Shown here piece after piece: positions 8,336 to 16,252 of a stretch of 28,908 bases of DNA. Numbering within the stretch: the stretch's first letter is position 1; every line of letters starts with the position of its first letter. The notes beneath the pieces are model-generated. The model was given only the letters and a program-made list of their open reading frames with translations, searched no databases and had not been told where the DNA came from. The stretch is from an uncultured Fidelibacterota bacterium (GTDB taxonomy: Bacteria; Fidelibacterota; Marinisomatia; Marinisomatales; TCS55): NCBI GenBank assembly GCA_913041075.1, contig CAJWGZ010000003.1:1-28908 (forward strand). Reading direction: 5' to 3'. Position numbers and translations under genes: made by a program.

Positions 8336-8725
8336 TCACTTCTTATCTTTTCCTTTTTTAGATGACGAAGGTTCATTTGATTCATTTTTCCGTGCTTCCT
8401 TGATGACCTCTTTAAGGGTTTCGGGGCTTTTTCCTGCAGCCGCTTGTTTTGCAACCTCATTAAATCCTTTTCCTGGATCTATTCCTGCATTATCATATTG
8501 ACGACTCATACTTTCAACTGTTTTACGCGGGTCAACGGCGCGAAGACCGCCTCCTTCTGTTTTGCCCTTACTTTGAATCCTACCTAGTTTAGATATAAGC
8601 CGTTTCAAAGAAGAACTACCGCAATGTTGGCATTCGGCTGATTCATTTTCAACACTTTTGAAGGATCGGAAAAAAATCGAAGAGAATTTTTTACAGTCGT
8701 TACACTTATATTCGTAGATTGGCAT
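8336..8725 (-). CDS. FmdB-type zinc-ribbon protein, copy B
   Basis: The 129-aa protein begins MPIYEYKCNDC and has C8, C11, C32 and C35, the same CX2C-X20-CX2C zinc ribbon as copy A at 1006-1383. Both then share a basic RLIS motif and a GxGFNEV/GNEFNEV-type segment. The C-terminus is highly charged (Lys, Glu, Ser) and probably disordered. A good ribosome-binding site (AAGGA) lies about 9 nt upstream, and the gene starts only 10 nt after the FdrA stop. Its placement directly behind FdrA, with copy A next to DUF2877, suggests each ribbon serves a component of the carbamoyltransferase-like complex, though a regulatory role is equally possible. Confidence 0.8.
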   Translation of the reverse strand: MPIYEYKCNDCKKFSSIFFRSFKSVENESAECQHCGSSSLKRLISKLGRIQSKGKTEGGGLRAVDPRKTVESMSRQYDNAGIDPGKGFNEVAKQAAAGKSPETLKEVIKEARKNESNEPSSSKKGKDKK

Positions 8726-8735
8726 CTATAATTCC

Positions 8736-10301
8736 TTAATTCAATTCTGCACCCACAATAGCCGCTGTCACTTGAGCCGCTTGTGCATTGGTAGACATTA
8801 CTAAAACTCCAGCATCTCGAAGGCATTCTTCCTGCATCCTGAGTCCTTGATGGTCTTTTTCAGAACCACAGACATGAGCCACTACAGATAAATAACGTTT
8901 GTTCGCAAATGCGTCTGCTTTTGCCTGACGAATTGTTACAGCCAAACTTTCAGCTGGATTATCATGCGCGCCATAACCAATGACAACATCAAGAAGAATA
9001 ACGGCTACGCTGGGATCATTTGCTTCCTTAATTATGCGGTCCTGGCGGTATGATGGGTCTATCATGGGATGAGGTCGGGACTGCGTAAATTCTTCTTCGC
9101 CCATATCAATGCAACTGTGTTTTTTACTTATTTGACCATTTTTTAATGTCCATTTTTTTGAAGTTTGTACATTAGAATAGATGTCCTGGGAATATTTTCT
9201 TAAAACATTTATAGCCTCATCACATAAGCTTCCACCCGAAAAGAGTCCCCTTATATATTTTTGATCTTTCGCAAAACGCTCACTTTCATTATGCGCCATT
9301 TTGATTAATGTGTTTGTATTGGTTGCAAGAACTGGGCCAGGATTATTTCCGATAAGAGAAAGAACCTTTTCAGCTGTATCTTCAATTGTCTCGGTGAAAA
9401 TAATACCATCATGGTCGCGGGATCCAACCTCGCCCAAAAAATTGACAACTACAGGTTTCCCGCTGGAAAGGACCTCTTTTAATATTGTTTGGGTAACAGT
9501 TATATCTGGAGGTTTTGAAATCAAAACGATTAATTCTGTTTTGGGATCTGAAGATAGGATGGATATTCCCTGTTTCATCATTATCCCACCAATGGTATCG
9601 GACAAATCACGCCCACCTACACCAATTACTTGAGAAACACCGACCCCCTTGCGATTCAGTAGAGTTGTGAGTTCTTGCAGGCCTGTTCCAGAAGCACCTA
9701 CAATCCCCACAGGACCTGAATCCAAGACATTGGCAAATCCTAATGCTATTCCATTTATCACGGCAGTACCACAACCAGGCCCCATGAGCAGCAATCCTTT
9801 TTGAGCTGCCAGTTTTTTTAAATTTAACTCGTCCTCGAGTGTGACGTTATCACTGAAAAGCATAACATTCATATTCGCGTTCAAGGCTTTTGAAGCTTCA
9901 AGTGCAGCATAAGGTCCAGGCACAGAAACGAATAGCATATTTGCATCAGTAAAATCTTTATAAGCTTGTCCAAAGGTTTTAGGGATGTTCTCCATATTCC
10001 CCTTATTGCTGGTTTTCTTCCCACCTTTAGCTAGCAGGGCTTCAGCCTTAGCTAGTGTACCCTTCCCAATTGCTTTGGATTTAGCTTCAACTACAAATAT
10101 CAGATCATTTGCACCGGCATCTTTTACTACATCCGTTAAAAGGCCAATTTGTTCTAAAACACGTTTGTTAGCATCTGTACCCATTGCTATAAATGTTCTT
10201 TGGACAGAATGTAAATTTGATAATTCTTTCGAAACTTGCATTAGACGGACCGAATCGTGGTAGGTTCTTGGAATAACATTACTAATCACAGATTTTCCCA
10301 T
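8736..10301 (-). CDS. fdrA: FdrA (AllF) family acyl-CoA-synthetase-like subunit
   Basis: The 521-aa protein has the succinyl-CoA-synthetase-like layout of FdrA. MGPGCGTA is at 173-180, a nucleotide-binding-like loop GIVGASGTGLQE at 199-210, and GVGGRDLSDTIGG at 227-239. The C-terminal half carries VVNFLGEVGSRDHDG and the second ligase-like domain. In E. coli, FdrA (AllF) with AllG and AllH forms oxamate carbamoyltransferase in anaerobic allantoin use. Here it follows the small unknown gene by 8 nt, and DUF1116 is just before that, so two of three subunits are adjacent. The start ATG has a purine-rich site (AGGGCAGGGA) directly upstream. No carbamate kinase gene is visible nearby. Family call is firm; the carbamoyl acceptor in this organism is unknown. 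Confidence 0.88.
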   Translation of the reverse strand: MGKSVISNVIPRTYHDSVRLMQVSKELSNLHSVQRTFIAMGTDANKRVLEQIGLLTDVVKDAGANDLIFVVEAKSKAIGKGTLAKAEALLAKGGKKTSNKGNMENIPKTFGQAYKDFTDANMLFVSVPGPYAALEASKALNANMNVMLFSDNVTLEDELNLKKLAAQKGLLLMGPGCGTAVINGIALGFANVLDSGPVGIVGASGTGLQELTTLLNRKGVGVSQVIGVGGRDLSDTIGGIMMKQGISILSSDPKTELIVLISKPPDITVTQTILKEVLSSGKPVVVNFLGEVGSRDHDGIIFTETIEDTAEKVLSLIGNNPGPVLATNTNTLIKMAHNESERFAKDQKYIRGLFSGGSLCDEAINVLRKYSQDIYSNVQTSKKWTLKNGQISKKHSCIDMGEEEFTQSRPHPMIDPSYRQDRIIKEANDPSVAVILLDVVIGYGAHDNPAESLAVTIRQAKADAFANKRYLSVVAHVCGSEKDHQGLRMQEECLRDAGVLVMSTNAQAAQVTAAIVGAELN

Positions 10302-10309
10302 TCCCTGCC

Positions 10310-10849
10310 CTATTTCGAATATTTTTCCCGCAAGCGAACTACTTCCGACATTAAATTTTCCTTTGTGAGGAATTCTTGACGAGGATCCGGTGAAGCGGAA
10401 TCTTTTTTAATACGCCCAGTTTTCAAATCCAATACCATTGGTTCTAATGAATAGATGCGCCCTTTTTCAAAATCTAACTCACTGGCAATATGAAGACTTA
10501 TCCCATCAGAAAGATGCACTTCTAAACGACGAAAGAATGTATAACCATTGTGCTCTGTTTCATGATCATAAATGACCACCCATTCTTTACCATCTTCAAG
10601 GGCCTTGTCTACCAGATCCTTTGTCTGTGACAACGCCTGGGATTCCAATATCTCCCGGGAACGTAAATAAAAAGCTACAGATAGTGTCAATTCATAATTC
10701 AACATAACTAACTGTGGTAAATCTAAACCTATAGCGATTGGCGTTACATAGCTGGCATCGATGTCCTGGAAACGTAAAACTAGTGAATCAAGATTTGTGA
10801 CATCCTGCAAACTATCGATGATCCCTCGAACAAGGCGTATAGCGCCCAT
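10310..10849 (-). CDS. Small protein of unknown function between DUF1116 and FdrA genes (start probably further upstream)
   Basis: I do not recognise this 179-aa protein. It is hydrophilic overall with an amphipathic, helix-like N-terminal half and a beta-rich C-terminal half (WVVIYDHETEHNGYTFFRR, then ISLHIASELDFEKGRIYSLEP). The ATG at 10849 falls inside what looks like a helix: the frame stays open upstream and encodes 31 further plausible residues back to an ATA codon at 10942, which overlaps the DUF1116 stop as ATAA. An ATT at 10927 is another candidate. No ATG, GTG or TTG lies in that stretch. An AGG six nt before the ATA could act as ribosome-binding site. It ends 8 nt before FdrA. Its place between two complex subunits suggests an accessory subunit, by inference. 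Confidence 0.66.
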   Translation of the reverse strand: MGAIRLVRGIIDSLQDVTNLDSLVLRFQDIDASYVTPIAIGLDLPQLVMLNYELTLSVAFYLRSREILESQALSQTKDLVDKALEDGKEWVVIYDHETEHNGYTFFRRLEVHLSDGISLHIASELDFEKGRIYSLEPMVLDLKTGRIKKDSASPDPRQEFLTKENLMSEVVRLREKYSK

Positions 10850-10938
10850 ATACAGTTCAGCATCGTTTAAAACAGAGCGGTAGAACTTTTCCTCATCTTT
10901 CCGCCATGATTTTACCTGGGCACGAATTTGTTTTTCGT

Positions 10939-12432
10939 TTATGGTAATCCTACTTTCTCTTTTTCAATCTGAATGATTGATGCTGGATAAGGTAATTGCG
11001 TTTTAATGTTCCACTCCTTGGCTAGAGCTACCAATGCCTGGTCAAATAAGGTAACTGGGGCATTGGCAATACCAGTACCAATTTGGCCAACTGTGGGGCT
11101 GGTTTCATGCAATACTCCTGTTGTTATAAAAGGAACTATACGCGTTTCTACCACTCGTAAGATATCAATACCTAAAGGCGTATTTTCCATATCCATTGAC
11201 GGCATTTTGAACCGATCATGCATTGCCACCGTAATAGAATTAAGTTTTTGAATTAACTCTATTTCATCGGAAAGCTTACCCCCCACAAAAGGGGCCACGG
11301 AAGGTGCACTGGCAATGGCCATGCCACCTAAGCCACATGTTTCAACAATAGCACTATCACCGATATCACCTGCAGCATCTTGTACCGTGAAGTCAGTATA
11401 ATAGACCGCTTTATCCATATCCGACACTGGATCAACAATGCAGGTCTCTCCTAACCCTGCTACTCTAAGCATAAAATCTACTCCATTTCGAGACATGCCC
11501 GTAACAATAGTACTAAAAGGAATGTTATGTGCACTATCCATGGTCACTTTGACTGCACTTAAAGTAAAATTTAGAAAAAAATGACTATTCTCATTCATAA
11601 AGTGGATTATGGAGGCAACTGTATCTCCCTGAACACCTGCTTCAAGCATAGCGGGTATCAACTGTTTAATTAATAATGCAGTTGAAGCAACATGCCGAGC
11701 ATGACATTCATCTCCCATTTGCAATCCTTGTTCCACAATGTCAAAAACATTTATTGGCCCGTGTTTCTTCACAGCCGCTTTCATGGCCGGACCTAGTGTG
11801 TCCCGTATCCATTTTAAACGTTCAAGGGTTTCCTTATCGCATACTCCAAACCATAATGTATTTCCGCGTCCTTCGTTGAAGGTTGAGAAACCATAATTCC
11901 CATACGGTTCATTTCTGGTAACCAATACAGGCATTGATGGTGATATTATCCCTGTCATTGGCCCTATTCCATTATACTTATGACAAGGATGAAGGATTAC
12001 CTTTCCCTTTTCCACAAGCTTAATCGCTTCATTCAGATTTTTAGCCCAACCCTCAAATTGAATCGCTCCCAGCACTGCACGTTTTTGAGGACCACACATT
12101 CTATCCCAAGAGATTGGTGGACCTGAATGCAGTATTGTATGCATCGGCAGTTTCATTGCCTCTCCAGCAGGAAGTATATCAATAACTTGAGGATTCGAAT
12201 TCTGGATACGCTCAATAACCATTTTGTTAGCACTATTGATCCGTTCTACTAAATCCTGGTTATAATTAATATTTTTAAGAATTTCAATAAGATTTTCCTG
12301 TCCATCAGCTGGTGGGCGCCAATCTACTTCAACTACTTTCACATCCTGCTGCTTTATATCTTGGGCAAAGCCTTCAAGGCCTATATTTATTACTTTAAGG
12401 TCATCATGAAATTTTATCACTTTATTGGTCAT
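10939..12432 (-). CDS. DUF1116 protein, AllG/YlbE-like subunit of an oxamate-carbamoyltransferase-type complex
   Basis: The 497-aa protein matches the DUF1116 family (E. coli YlbE/AllG). Conserved stretches are LHSGPPISWDRMCGPQKRA (101-119), HPCHKYNGIGPMTG (148-161) and NEPYGNYGFSTFNEGRGNT (174-192). Later come ECHARHVASTALL and, near the C-terminus, SPTVGQIGTGIANAPVT. The many conserved His, Cys and Gly residues point to an enzyme core. In E. coli this protein acts with FdrA and AllH in carbamoyl transfer to or from oxamate. Here it follows the OsmC gene by 22 nt and is coupled to the next small gene. An AAGAGAA sequence about 9 nt upstream is a usable ribosome-binding site. Family is confident; the true substrate is inferred. 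Confidence 0.86.
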   Translation of the reverse strand: MTNKVIKFHDDLKVINIGLEGFAQDIKQQDVKVVEVDWRPPADGQENLIEILKNINYNQDLVERINSANKMVIERIQNSNPQVIDILPAGEAMKLPMHTILHSGPPISWDRMCGPQKRAVLGAIQFEGWAKNLNEAIKLVEKGKVILHPCHKYNGIGPMTGIISPSMPVLVTRNEPYGNYGFSTFNEGRGNTLWFGVCDKETLERLKWIRDTLGPAMKAAVKKHGPINVFDIVEQGLQMGDECHARHVASTALLIKQLIPAMLEAGVQGDTVASIIHFMNENSHFFLNFTLSAVKVTMDSAHNIPFSTIVTGMSRNGVDFMLRVAGLGETCIVDPVSDMDKAVYYTDFTVQDAAGDIGDSAIVETCGLGGMAIASAPSVAPFVGGKLSDEIELIQKLNSITVAMHDRFKMPSMDMENTPLGIDILRVVETRIVPFITTGVLHETSPTVGQIGTGIANAPVTLFDQALVALAKEWNIKTQLPYPASIIQIEKEKVGLP

Positions 12433-12454
12433 CAGATAATTTCTCTTATTGGCA

Positions 12455-12874
12455 TTATTCTGACTGGAGTGTTGATTCGGTGGTAATGTTTATTGGACAA
12501 CCTTCTATGATAGTATTGCTGACAAAACAGTACTTTTTTGCTTGCATCACAAGTAATTGCAGTTTCTCCGCGGGAAGATCTGCCTTTACTTGAAGATGAA
12601 TCTCTTTAAATTGAAAAATTTCTGTATCCTTTTCTGCGCTAGCGCTTACTTCAATGGTGTTTAAATCAATTTTCTTTTTTTGGCCAATGTGGGATACCGC
12701 CAAGCACAAACAGGAAGCAACAGATGCCAGAAAAAATTCTGTTGGCATGGGGCCAGAATCATTGCCACCATATTCCGGTGTTTCATCGCCATCCAGATGA
12801 TGTACCCCTCGTATATTAATGTCCGTACGATATTGACCCATCCATCGAACATGAACGGTCCTAAAATTGGACAT
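12455..12874 (-). CDS. OsmC/Ohr family protein
   Basis: The 139-aa protein has both reactive cysteines of the OsmC/Ohr fold: one in ASVASCLCLAV and one in KKYCFVSNT. Known members reduce organic hydroperoxides or act on thiol adducts; some in metabolic operons have other, unknown jobs. The start chosen (MSNFRTVHVRW) has a TTGAGG ribosome-binding site about 9 nt upstream. A longer frame to 12934 would add 20 residues, overlap the previous gene and have no site. The gene is 10 nt downstream of a small unknown gene whose stop lies within this ribosome-binding site, so the two are coupled. Presence next to a Cys-flavoprotein suggests thiol or persulfide chemistry or repair of a reactive by-product, by inference. 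Confidence 0.85.
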   Translation of the reverse strand: MSNFRTVHVRWMGQYRTDINIRGVHHLDGDETPEYGGNDSGPMPTEFFLASVASCLCLAVSHIGQKKKIDLNTIEVSASAEKDTEIFQFKEIHLQVKADLPAEKLQLLVMQAKKYCFVSNTIIEGCPINITTESTLQSE

Positions 12875-12884
12875 AAAAATTACC

Positions 12885-13169
12885 TCAAGATTCTTCCCAT
12901 GGTTGTTTCGGCCAATGTTGTTCAGGATGAACAAAGAAAAACCTGAGCAACTTATGCTTGATGAACCAAGGCGTTAAACGAAAGCCTGGCAGGAATAGAA
13001 TCGGCAACAACTTGTAAACAAAGCCTTTTTTTGATGCTGGACTTGATCCTGTATTTGGATATTTTCGTACCATCTCACTTTGGGCAACCTGAAGCAAGTA
13101 CCCTTCTGTAATAGAACGAAACTTTTGAAGCATTGTAGGATGAGCCGGTTTCCGTGTAGTGATGGGCAT
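12885..13169 (-). CDS. Small basic protein of unknown function, 94 aa
   Basis: I do not recognise this protein. It is basic, with a hydrophobic central-to-C-terminal part (VYKLLPILFLPGF, then HKLLRFFFVHP) that could be one membrane-associated or buried segment, and it ends in a Trp/Pro-rich tail (HWPKQPWEES). A good AGGA ribosome-binding site sits about 8 nt before the ATG. The TGA stop overlaps the ribosome-binding site of the OsmC gene, which supports it being a real, coupled gene. It follows the flavoprotein gene by 89 nt. It does not match the small MSMEG_0570 protein of Nit1C clusters as far as I can judge. Function unknown. Confidence 0.62.
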   Translation of the reverse strand: MPITTRKPAHPTMLQKFRSITEGYLLQVAQSEMVRKYPNTGSSPASKKGFVYKLLPILFLPGFRLTPWFIKHKLLRFFFVHPEQHWPKQPWEES

Positions 13170-13258
13170 AAATTTATTCCTATTGTTTCAGTGTAGTAAA
13201 AAATATTATTAACATGATGAGCTTATCGCATATGCTGAATTGAAAAAACTTCCCCATA

Positions 13259-14590
13259 TTAGATATTCGCCAAAGCGTTTTTAGCTGCCGCCGCGATAGG
13301 TTCAACAAGGGCACCTATAGGTGGAGAATATACATTTTCCATTGTTGCAAGTTCTATCAGAGTGGTTTCTTTACGAATGGCAAATGCAAGAAAATCTGCC
13401 CTTTCCTTTACGCCTTCTCCACCAGCTAACTGACCTCCAATAAGTTTCTTCGACTTCGGATCCGCTAGAAGTTTTACATGCATTGGCTCCACAGCAGGAT
13501 GATACCGTGCGGCAGTTATCCCCTTTGCTTTTCCAATTATATATGGCATACCTGTAGCTTTTGCTAAAGTTTCAGAAATGAGGGCTCCGCCAACCTGAAC
13601 TTTGGATCCCAGTGCCCAAGGGACATATACAGGATTATACGATTCATCTCCTCCAGCTACATTAACTCCAGCTAGGCGTCCTTGAGTGTATGCGTAGGTT
13701 CCCTGAATAAGGTTTACCGGTATGTTTAATAGTCCATGCATTGTTTCAACACAAGCACCAGCTGCATATACATCATCTATATTTGTCTTCATATGATTGT
13801 CAACAATGATTGCGCCGGTAGAGCCAGTTTTGATACCAATACTTTTCGCCAGTTTAGTTGATGGTTTCATGGGAGCTACAAGGAAAGCCATGTCAGCATC
13901 TATATCGCCATCGCTTGTTTGAACAGATGTTAGTTTTCCATCTTCGCCTGAAAAACCCCTTAAATCCGTTCCAAAATGCATCTGGACACCAAGATCATTG
14001 ACCAAATGGTTCTGCAAGGGTTCCATCATGTCAGGATCAGAAAACTCGGACATAAGCCAAGAGCCTGAATCCACAAGATGTGTCTTAATATCCCGTTTAG
14101 GTAAAGCTTCGATCAACTCTACACCAAGCGGTTTGGCCTGCCAGACTACAGCCTGCTTCACATTATCTAAACGAGCATCAATCTCCATGGCCCGGCGAAT
14201 GTTCTTAATGAAAATAACGCCATCCAAATCTACATTAGCAAGATTCGGGACCTCATATTCCCAACCTGTACAAAGGATTAATTTATCAAAGGGATAATCT
14301 TCTCCATCAGTAGTATATACAGCACGTTTGTCCATATCAATACCTTCTACCACCGTCTCGGTCTTGAGATTGATTCCCATTTCTTCTCGATAAAATTCCA
14401 GAGGTTGTAGAAACAGTCCATCAAACTTTTTAATATCACGCCCAAAAACATATGGGATGCCGCATGGGCTATAAGCAATATCTTCAAATTCTGTTATTAA
14501 AGTCACTTCTAATGAGCGGTCAAATTGAATCGCATTCGTAGCTGCGCCTGTTCCAGCACCGCCACCGCCTATTACCACAACCCGTTTCAT
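13259..14590 (-). CDS. CoA-disulfide-reductase/NADH-oxidase-like flavoprotein with degenerate NAD site
   Basis: The 443-aa protein has the FAD-binding GGGGAG (8-13) and an active-site cysteine C43 in SPCGIPY, as in CoA-disulfide reductase, NADH oxidase and persulfide reductase. LILCTGWEYEVP (104-115) and the second FAD motif (VYAAGACVET) are present, with the C-terminal dimerisation domain. The second, NAD(P)H-binding glycine-rich loop is not conserved: VVWQAKPLGVE (148-158) replaces the expected VVGGGxxGxE. Electron donor or partner may therefore be unusual. A GGGAG site lies 8 nt upstream of the ATG. A 117-nt gap separates it from the AIR-synthase-like gene. It is not the MSMEG_0569 oxidoreductase of standard Nit1C clusters as far as I can tell, and may replace it. 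Confidence 0.8.
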   Translation of the reverse strand: MKRVVVIGGGGAGTGAATNAIQFDRSLEVTLITEFEDIAYSPCGIPYVFGRDIKKFDGLFLQPLEFYREEMGINLKTETVVEGIDMDKRAVYTTDGEDYPFDKLILCTGWEYEVPNLANVDLDGVIFIKNIRRAMEIDARLDNVKQAVVWQAKPLGVELIEALPKRDIKTHLVDSGSWLMSEFSDPDMMEPLQNHLVNDLGVQMHFGTDLRGFSGEDGKLTSVQTSDGDIDADMAFLVAPMKPSTKLAKSIGIKTGSTGAIIVDNHMKTNIDDVYAAGACVETMHGLLNIPVNLIQGTYAYTQGRLAGVNVAGGDESYNPVYVPWALGSKVQVGGALISETLAKATGMPYIIGKAKGITAARYHPAVEPMHVKLLADPKSKKLIGGQLAGGEGVKERADFLAFAIRKETTLIELATMENVYSPPIGALVEPIAAAAKNALANI

Positions 14591-14707
14591 CTTAAATCTC
14601 CCATATTTATATTTATTTGCTTCGGATTACACCGATATTCATTTTCATCGAATTAAATTATTTTGTAATAAAGTCACAGTCCTTGATCTGGATTACTGTG
14701 CCAACAG

Positions 14708-15733
14708 CTAATTAAGTTGTTCATTTCTAAACTCATGAGTTTGGATATCTGAGGATGATGAAAATCCTGTAAAAGGCTCCTTATCAAAATCCCAAAGAAC
14801 GGCTTCATCATCTTCCCTTACTAATTTTACATTGTGGTCTGCACTAACTTTACCTATTGAAGAACAACTAATTCCATGTTCAGCAAATGCGAGTTGAACA
14901 TTGGATAAGTGCCATGGTCGCACAGATAGTACAAAACCATAACTTGGAAAGCAAAGTAACCAGTCAATAAACCTATCGTTACTACCCGACGGCTGTGTTA
15001 GGGTATCCAAATCAATCTGGGCCCCTACTCCGGACAGTTCCAAAAGCATTATAGCGGTACCCAGCACTCCAGCCATACTAATGTCACGTGCAGCATCGCA
15101 CCATCCATTTTCAGCTATTTTTGGTAATATAGATAGGTCTCGGTGTAAATCTGCATCTGATAGATGTGAAGAACAATTCCAGAATTGGAACCCTGGGTGG
15201 AATGAGCCTTTCAAATTGGTAACATGCAAAAGAATATCATCAGGCTGAGCATTAAAACTACTCAAAATATTCTTAGCTCTTCCCAAAATGCAAACAGTCA
15301 CTGCTGGTTTATGTCCTGTTGCAGTTATATGCCCTCCAACAATAGGAACATCATACCTGCTACAGCCATCTTTAAACCCCCGCATTATTTCTGAGGAGAT
15401 TTTAATCTCTGGAGAAATGATAGTATCAACCACGGCCAATGGTCTACCTCCCATGGCATATACATCATTGACATTGGCCAGGATAGCAGCCCGCCCGGCA
15501 AGGTAAGGATTATCTTCTATAAGAGGTGGGTGTATTGCTTCAGCCGCAAGAAGCAGGTAACCATCATTCGTTTTAATCGCTGCTGCATCATCACCCAATT
15601 GCACAGTCCGTCCATCAACAACTGGTAGATGTTGCAAGACATCATCAGAAAGAATTGCGATCTCATATTTATGCTGCCAGGCTTGCGTCGCACGGAGCTG
15701 CTGAATCAGTTTCGCTAAATCAACCTTGGACAT
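14708..15733 (-). CDS. AIR-synthase-related protein, Sll0787 family (Nit1C type)
   Basis: The 341-aa protein has the PurM/ThiL/HypE/SelD fold signature: GDDAAAI (47-53) for nucleotide-phosphate and metal binding, and NVNDVYAMGGRP (87-98) for the dimer core, then IVGGHITATG. It matches the Sll0787 type found in Nit1C nitrilase clusters; actinobacteria carry it fused to the GNAT domain (MSMEG_0567). Family members bind ATP and activate an oxygen or sulfur atom on a small molecule or peptide. Here it is separate, as in cyanobacteria, and its start overlaps the GNAT gene by 14 nt. The usual first signature has been kept, so it is probably catalytically active. Substrate unknown. Confidence 0.85.
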   Translation of the reverse strand: MSKVDLAKLIQQLRATQAWQHKYEIAILSDDVLQHLPVVDGRTVQLGDDAAAIKTNDGYLLLAAEAIHPPLIEDNPYLAGRAAILANVNDVYAMGGRPLAVVDTIISPEIKISSEIMRGFKDGCSRYDVPIVGGHITATGHKPAVTVCILGRAKNILSSFNAQPDDILLHVTNLKGSFHPGFQFWNCSSHLSDADLHRDLSILPKIAENGWCDAARDISMAGVLGTAIMLLELSGVGAQIDLDTLTQPSGSNDRFIDWLLCFPSYGFVLSVRPWHLSNVQLAFAEHGISCSSIGKVSADHNVKLVREDDEAVLWDFDKEPFTGFSSSSDIQTHEFRNEQLN

Positions 15734-16232
15734 TAGTAGTTTGTACTTTCCTTGTAGTATAATATTCAGTTTTCTTTTTCATACCAAAAAGTGAGGCTTC
15801 CATCAATTGATGGATAGATCCAAAATGCGTGACAGGTTGATCAACTTTTTGCCAATTTAAACGTTCAAAAAAACGGACATTTTTGGGCTGGATATACGCT
15901 AAAAAACGTTTAGCGCCACGATCAGCTACCGTCTTTTCAGCAATCTTACATAATTTTACACCAATAAGGCTGGGGTGGGTCCGAAATTCTTTTGCAACTG
16001 CAAGTCTAGCACCATACCAAATGCCACTCTCTTGCTCATGGCATCGCACAGTACTGACAACTTTCCCAGTATTAGTATCAATGGCAGCAATATGGATCGC
16101 ATTTTTATCAAACTCATCTTGGTCTGTCTCAAAGAAGATTCTTTGCTCTTCAACAAAAACAGAATGCCGAACAGCAAAACATTGTTGAAGTTCAGCCTCT
16201 GTTTCAACAATCCTGAAAATTATCTTATTCAT
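15720..16232 (-). CDS. GNAT-family N-acyltransferase, Sll0786/MSMEG_0567 N-terminal type
   Basis: The 170-aa protein has a GNAT-like layout: an N-terminal strand-helix with CFAVRHSVFVEEQ (18-30), a central strand ending in GARLAV (94-99), and a late AYIQPKNVRFFERLNW (112-127) that matches the last acetyl-CoA-binding helices. This is the Sll0786 type of Nit1C clusters. The C-terminal 25 residues are polar and probably loose. It is 20 nt after the radical SAM gene and overlaps the AIR-synthase-like gene. It likely uses an acyl-CoA or another acyl donor, but neither donor nor acceptor can be read from the sequence. Confidence 0.8.
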   Translation of the reverse strand: MNKIIFRIVETEAELQQCFAVRHSVFVEEQRIFFETDQDEFDKNAIHIAAIDTNTGKVVSTVRCHEQESGIWYGARLAVAKEFRTHPSLIGVKLCKIAEKTVADRGAKRFLAYIQPKNVRFFERLNWQKVDQPVTHFGSIHQLMEASLFGMKKKTEYYTTRKVQTTNVQG

Positions 16233-16252
16233 ATTTCGTCTTGATTGGATAA

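Noticed and set aside
12875..12934. A longer OsmC protein starting at 12934.
   Set aside because: The additional 20 residues overlap the preceding gene and lack a ribosome-binding site, while the ATG at 12874 has TTGAGG at good distance and begins the conserved domain.
13172..13183. TTTATTCCTATT upstream of the 94-aa gene resembles the 12-bp tandem repeat at 19148-19171.
   Set aside because: Here it contains the AGGA ribosome-binding site in a low-complexity AT context, and there is only one copy, so the likeness is probably fortuitous.
14675..14700. CACAGT/ACTGTG inverted repeat between the AIR-synthase-like and flavoprotein genes, considered as a terminator.
   Set aside because: The stem is 6 bp with a 14-nt loop and no U-tract follows; not enough to call.
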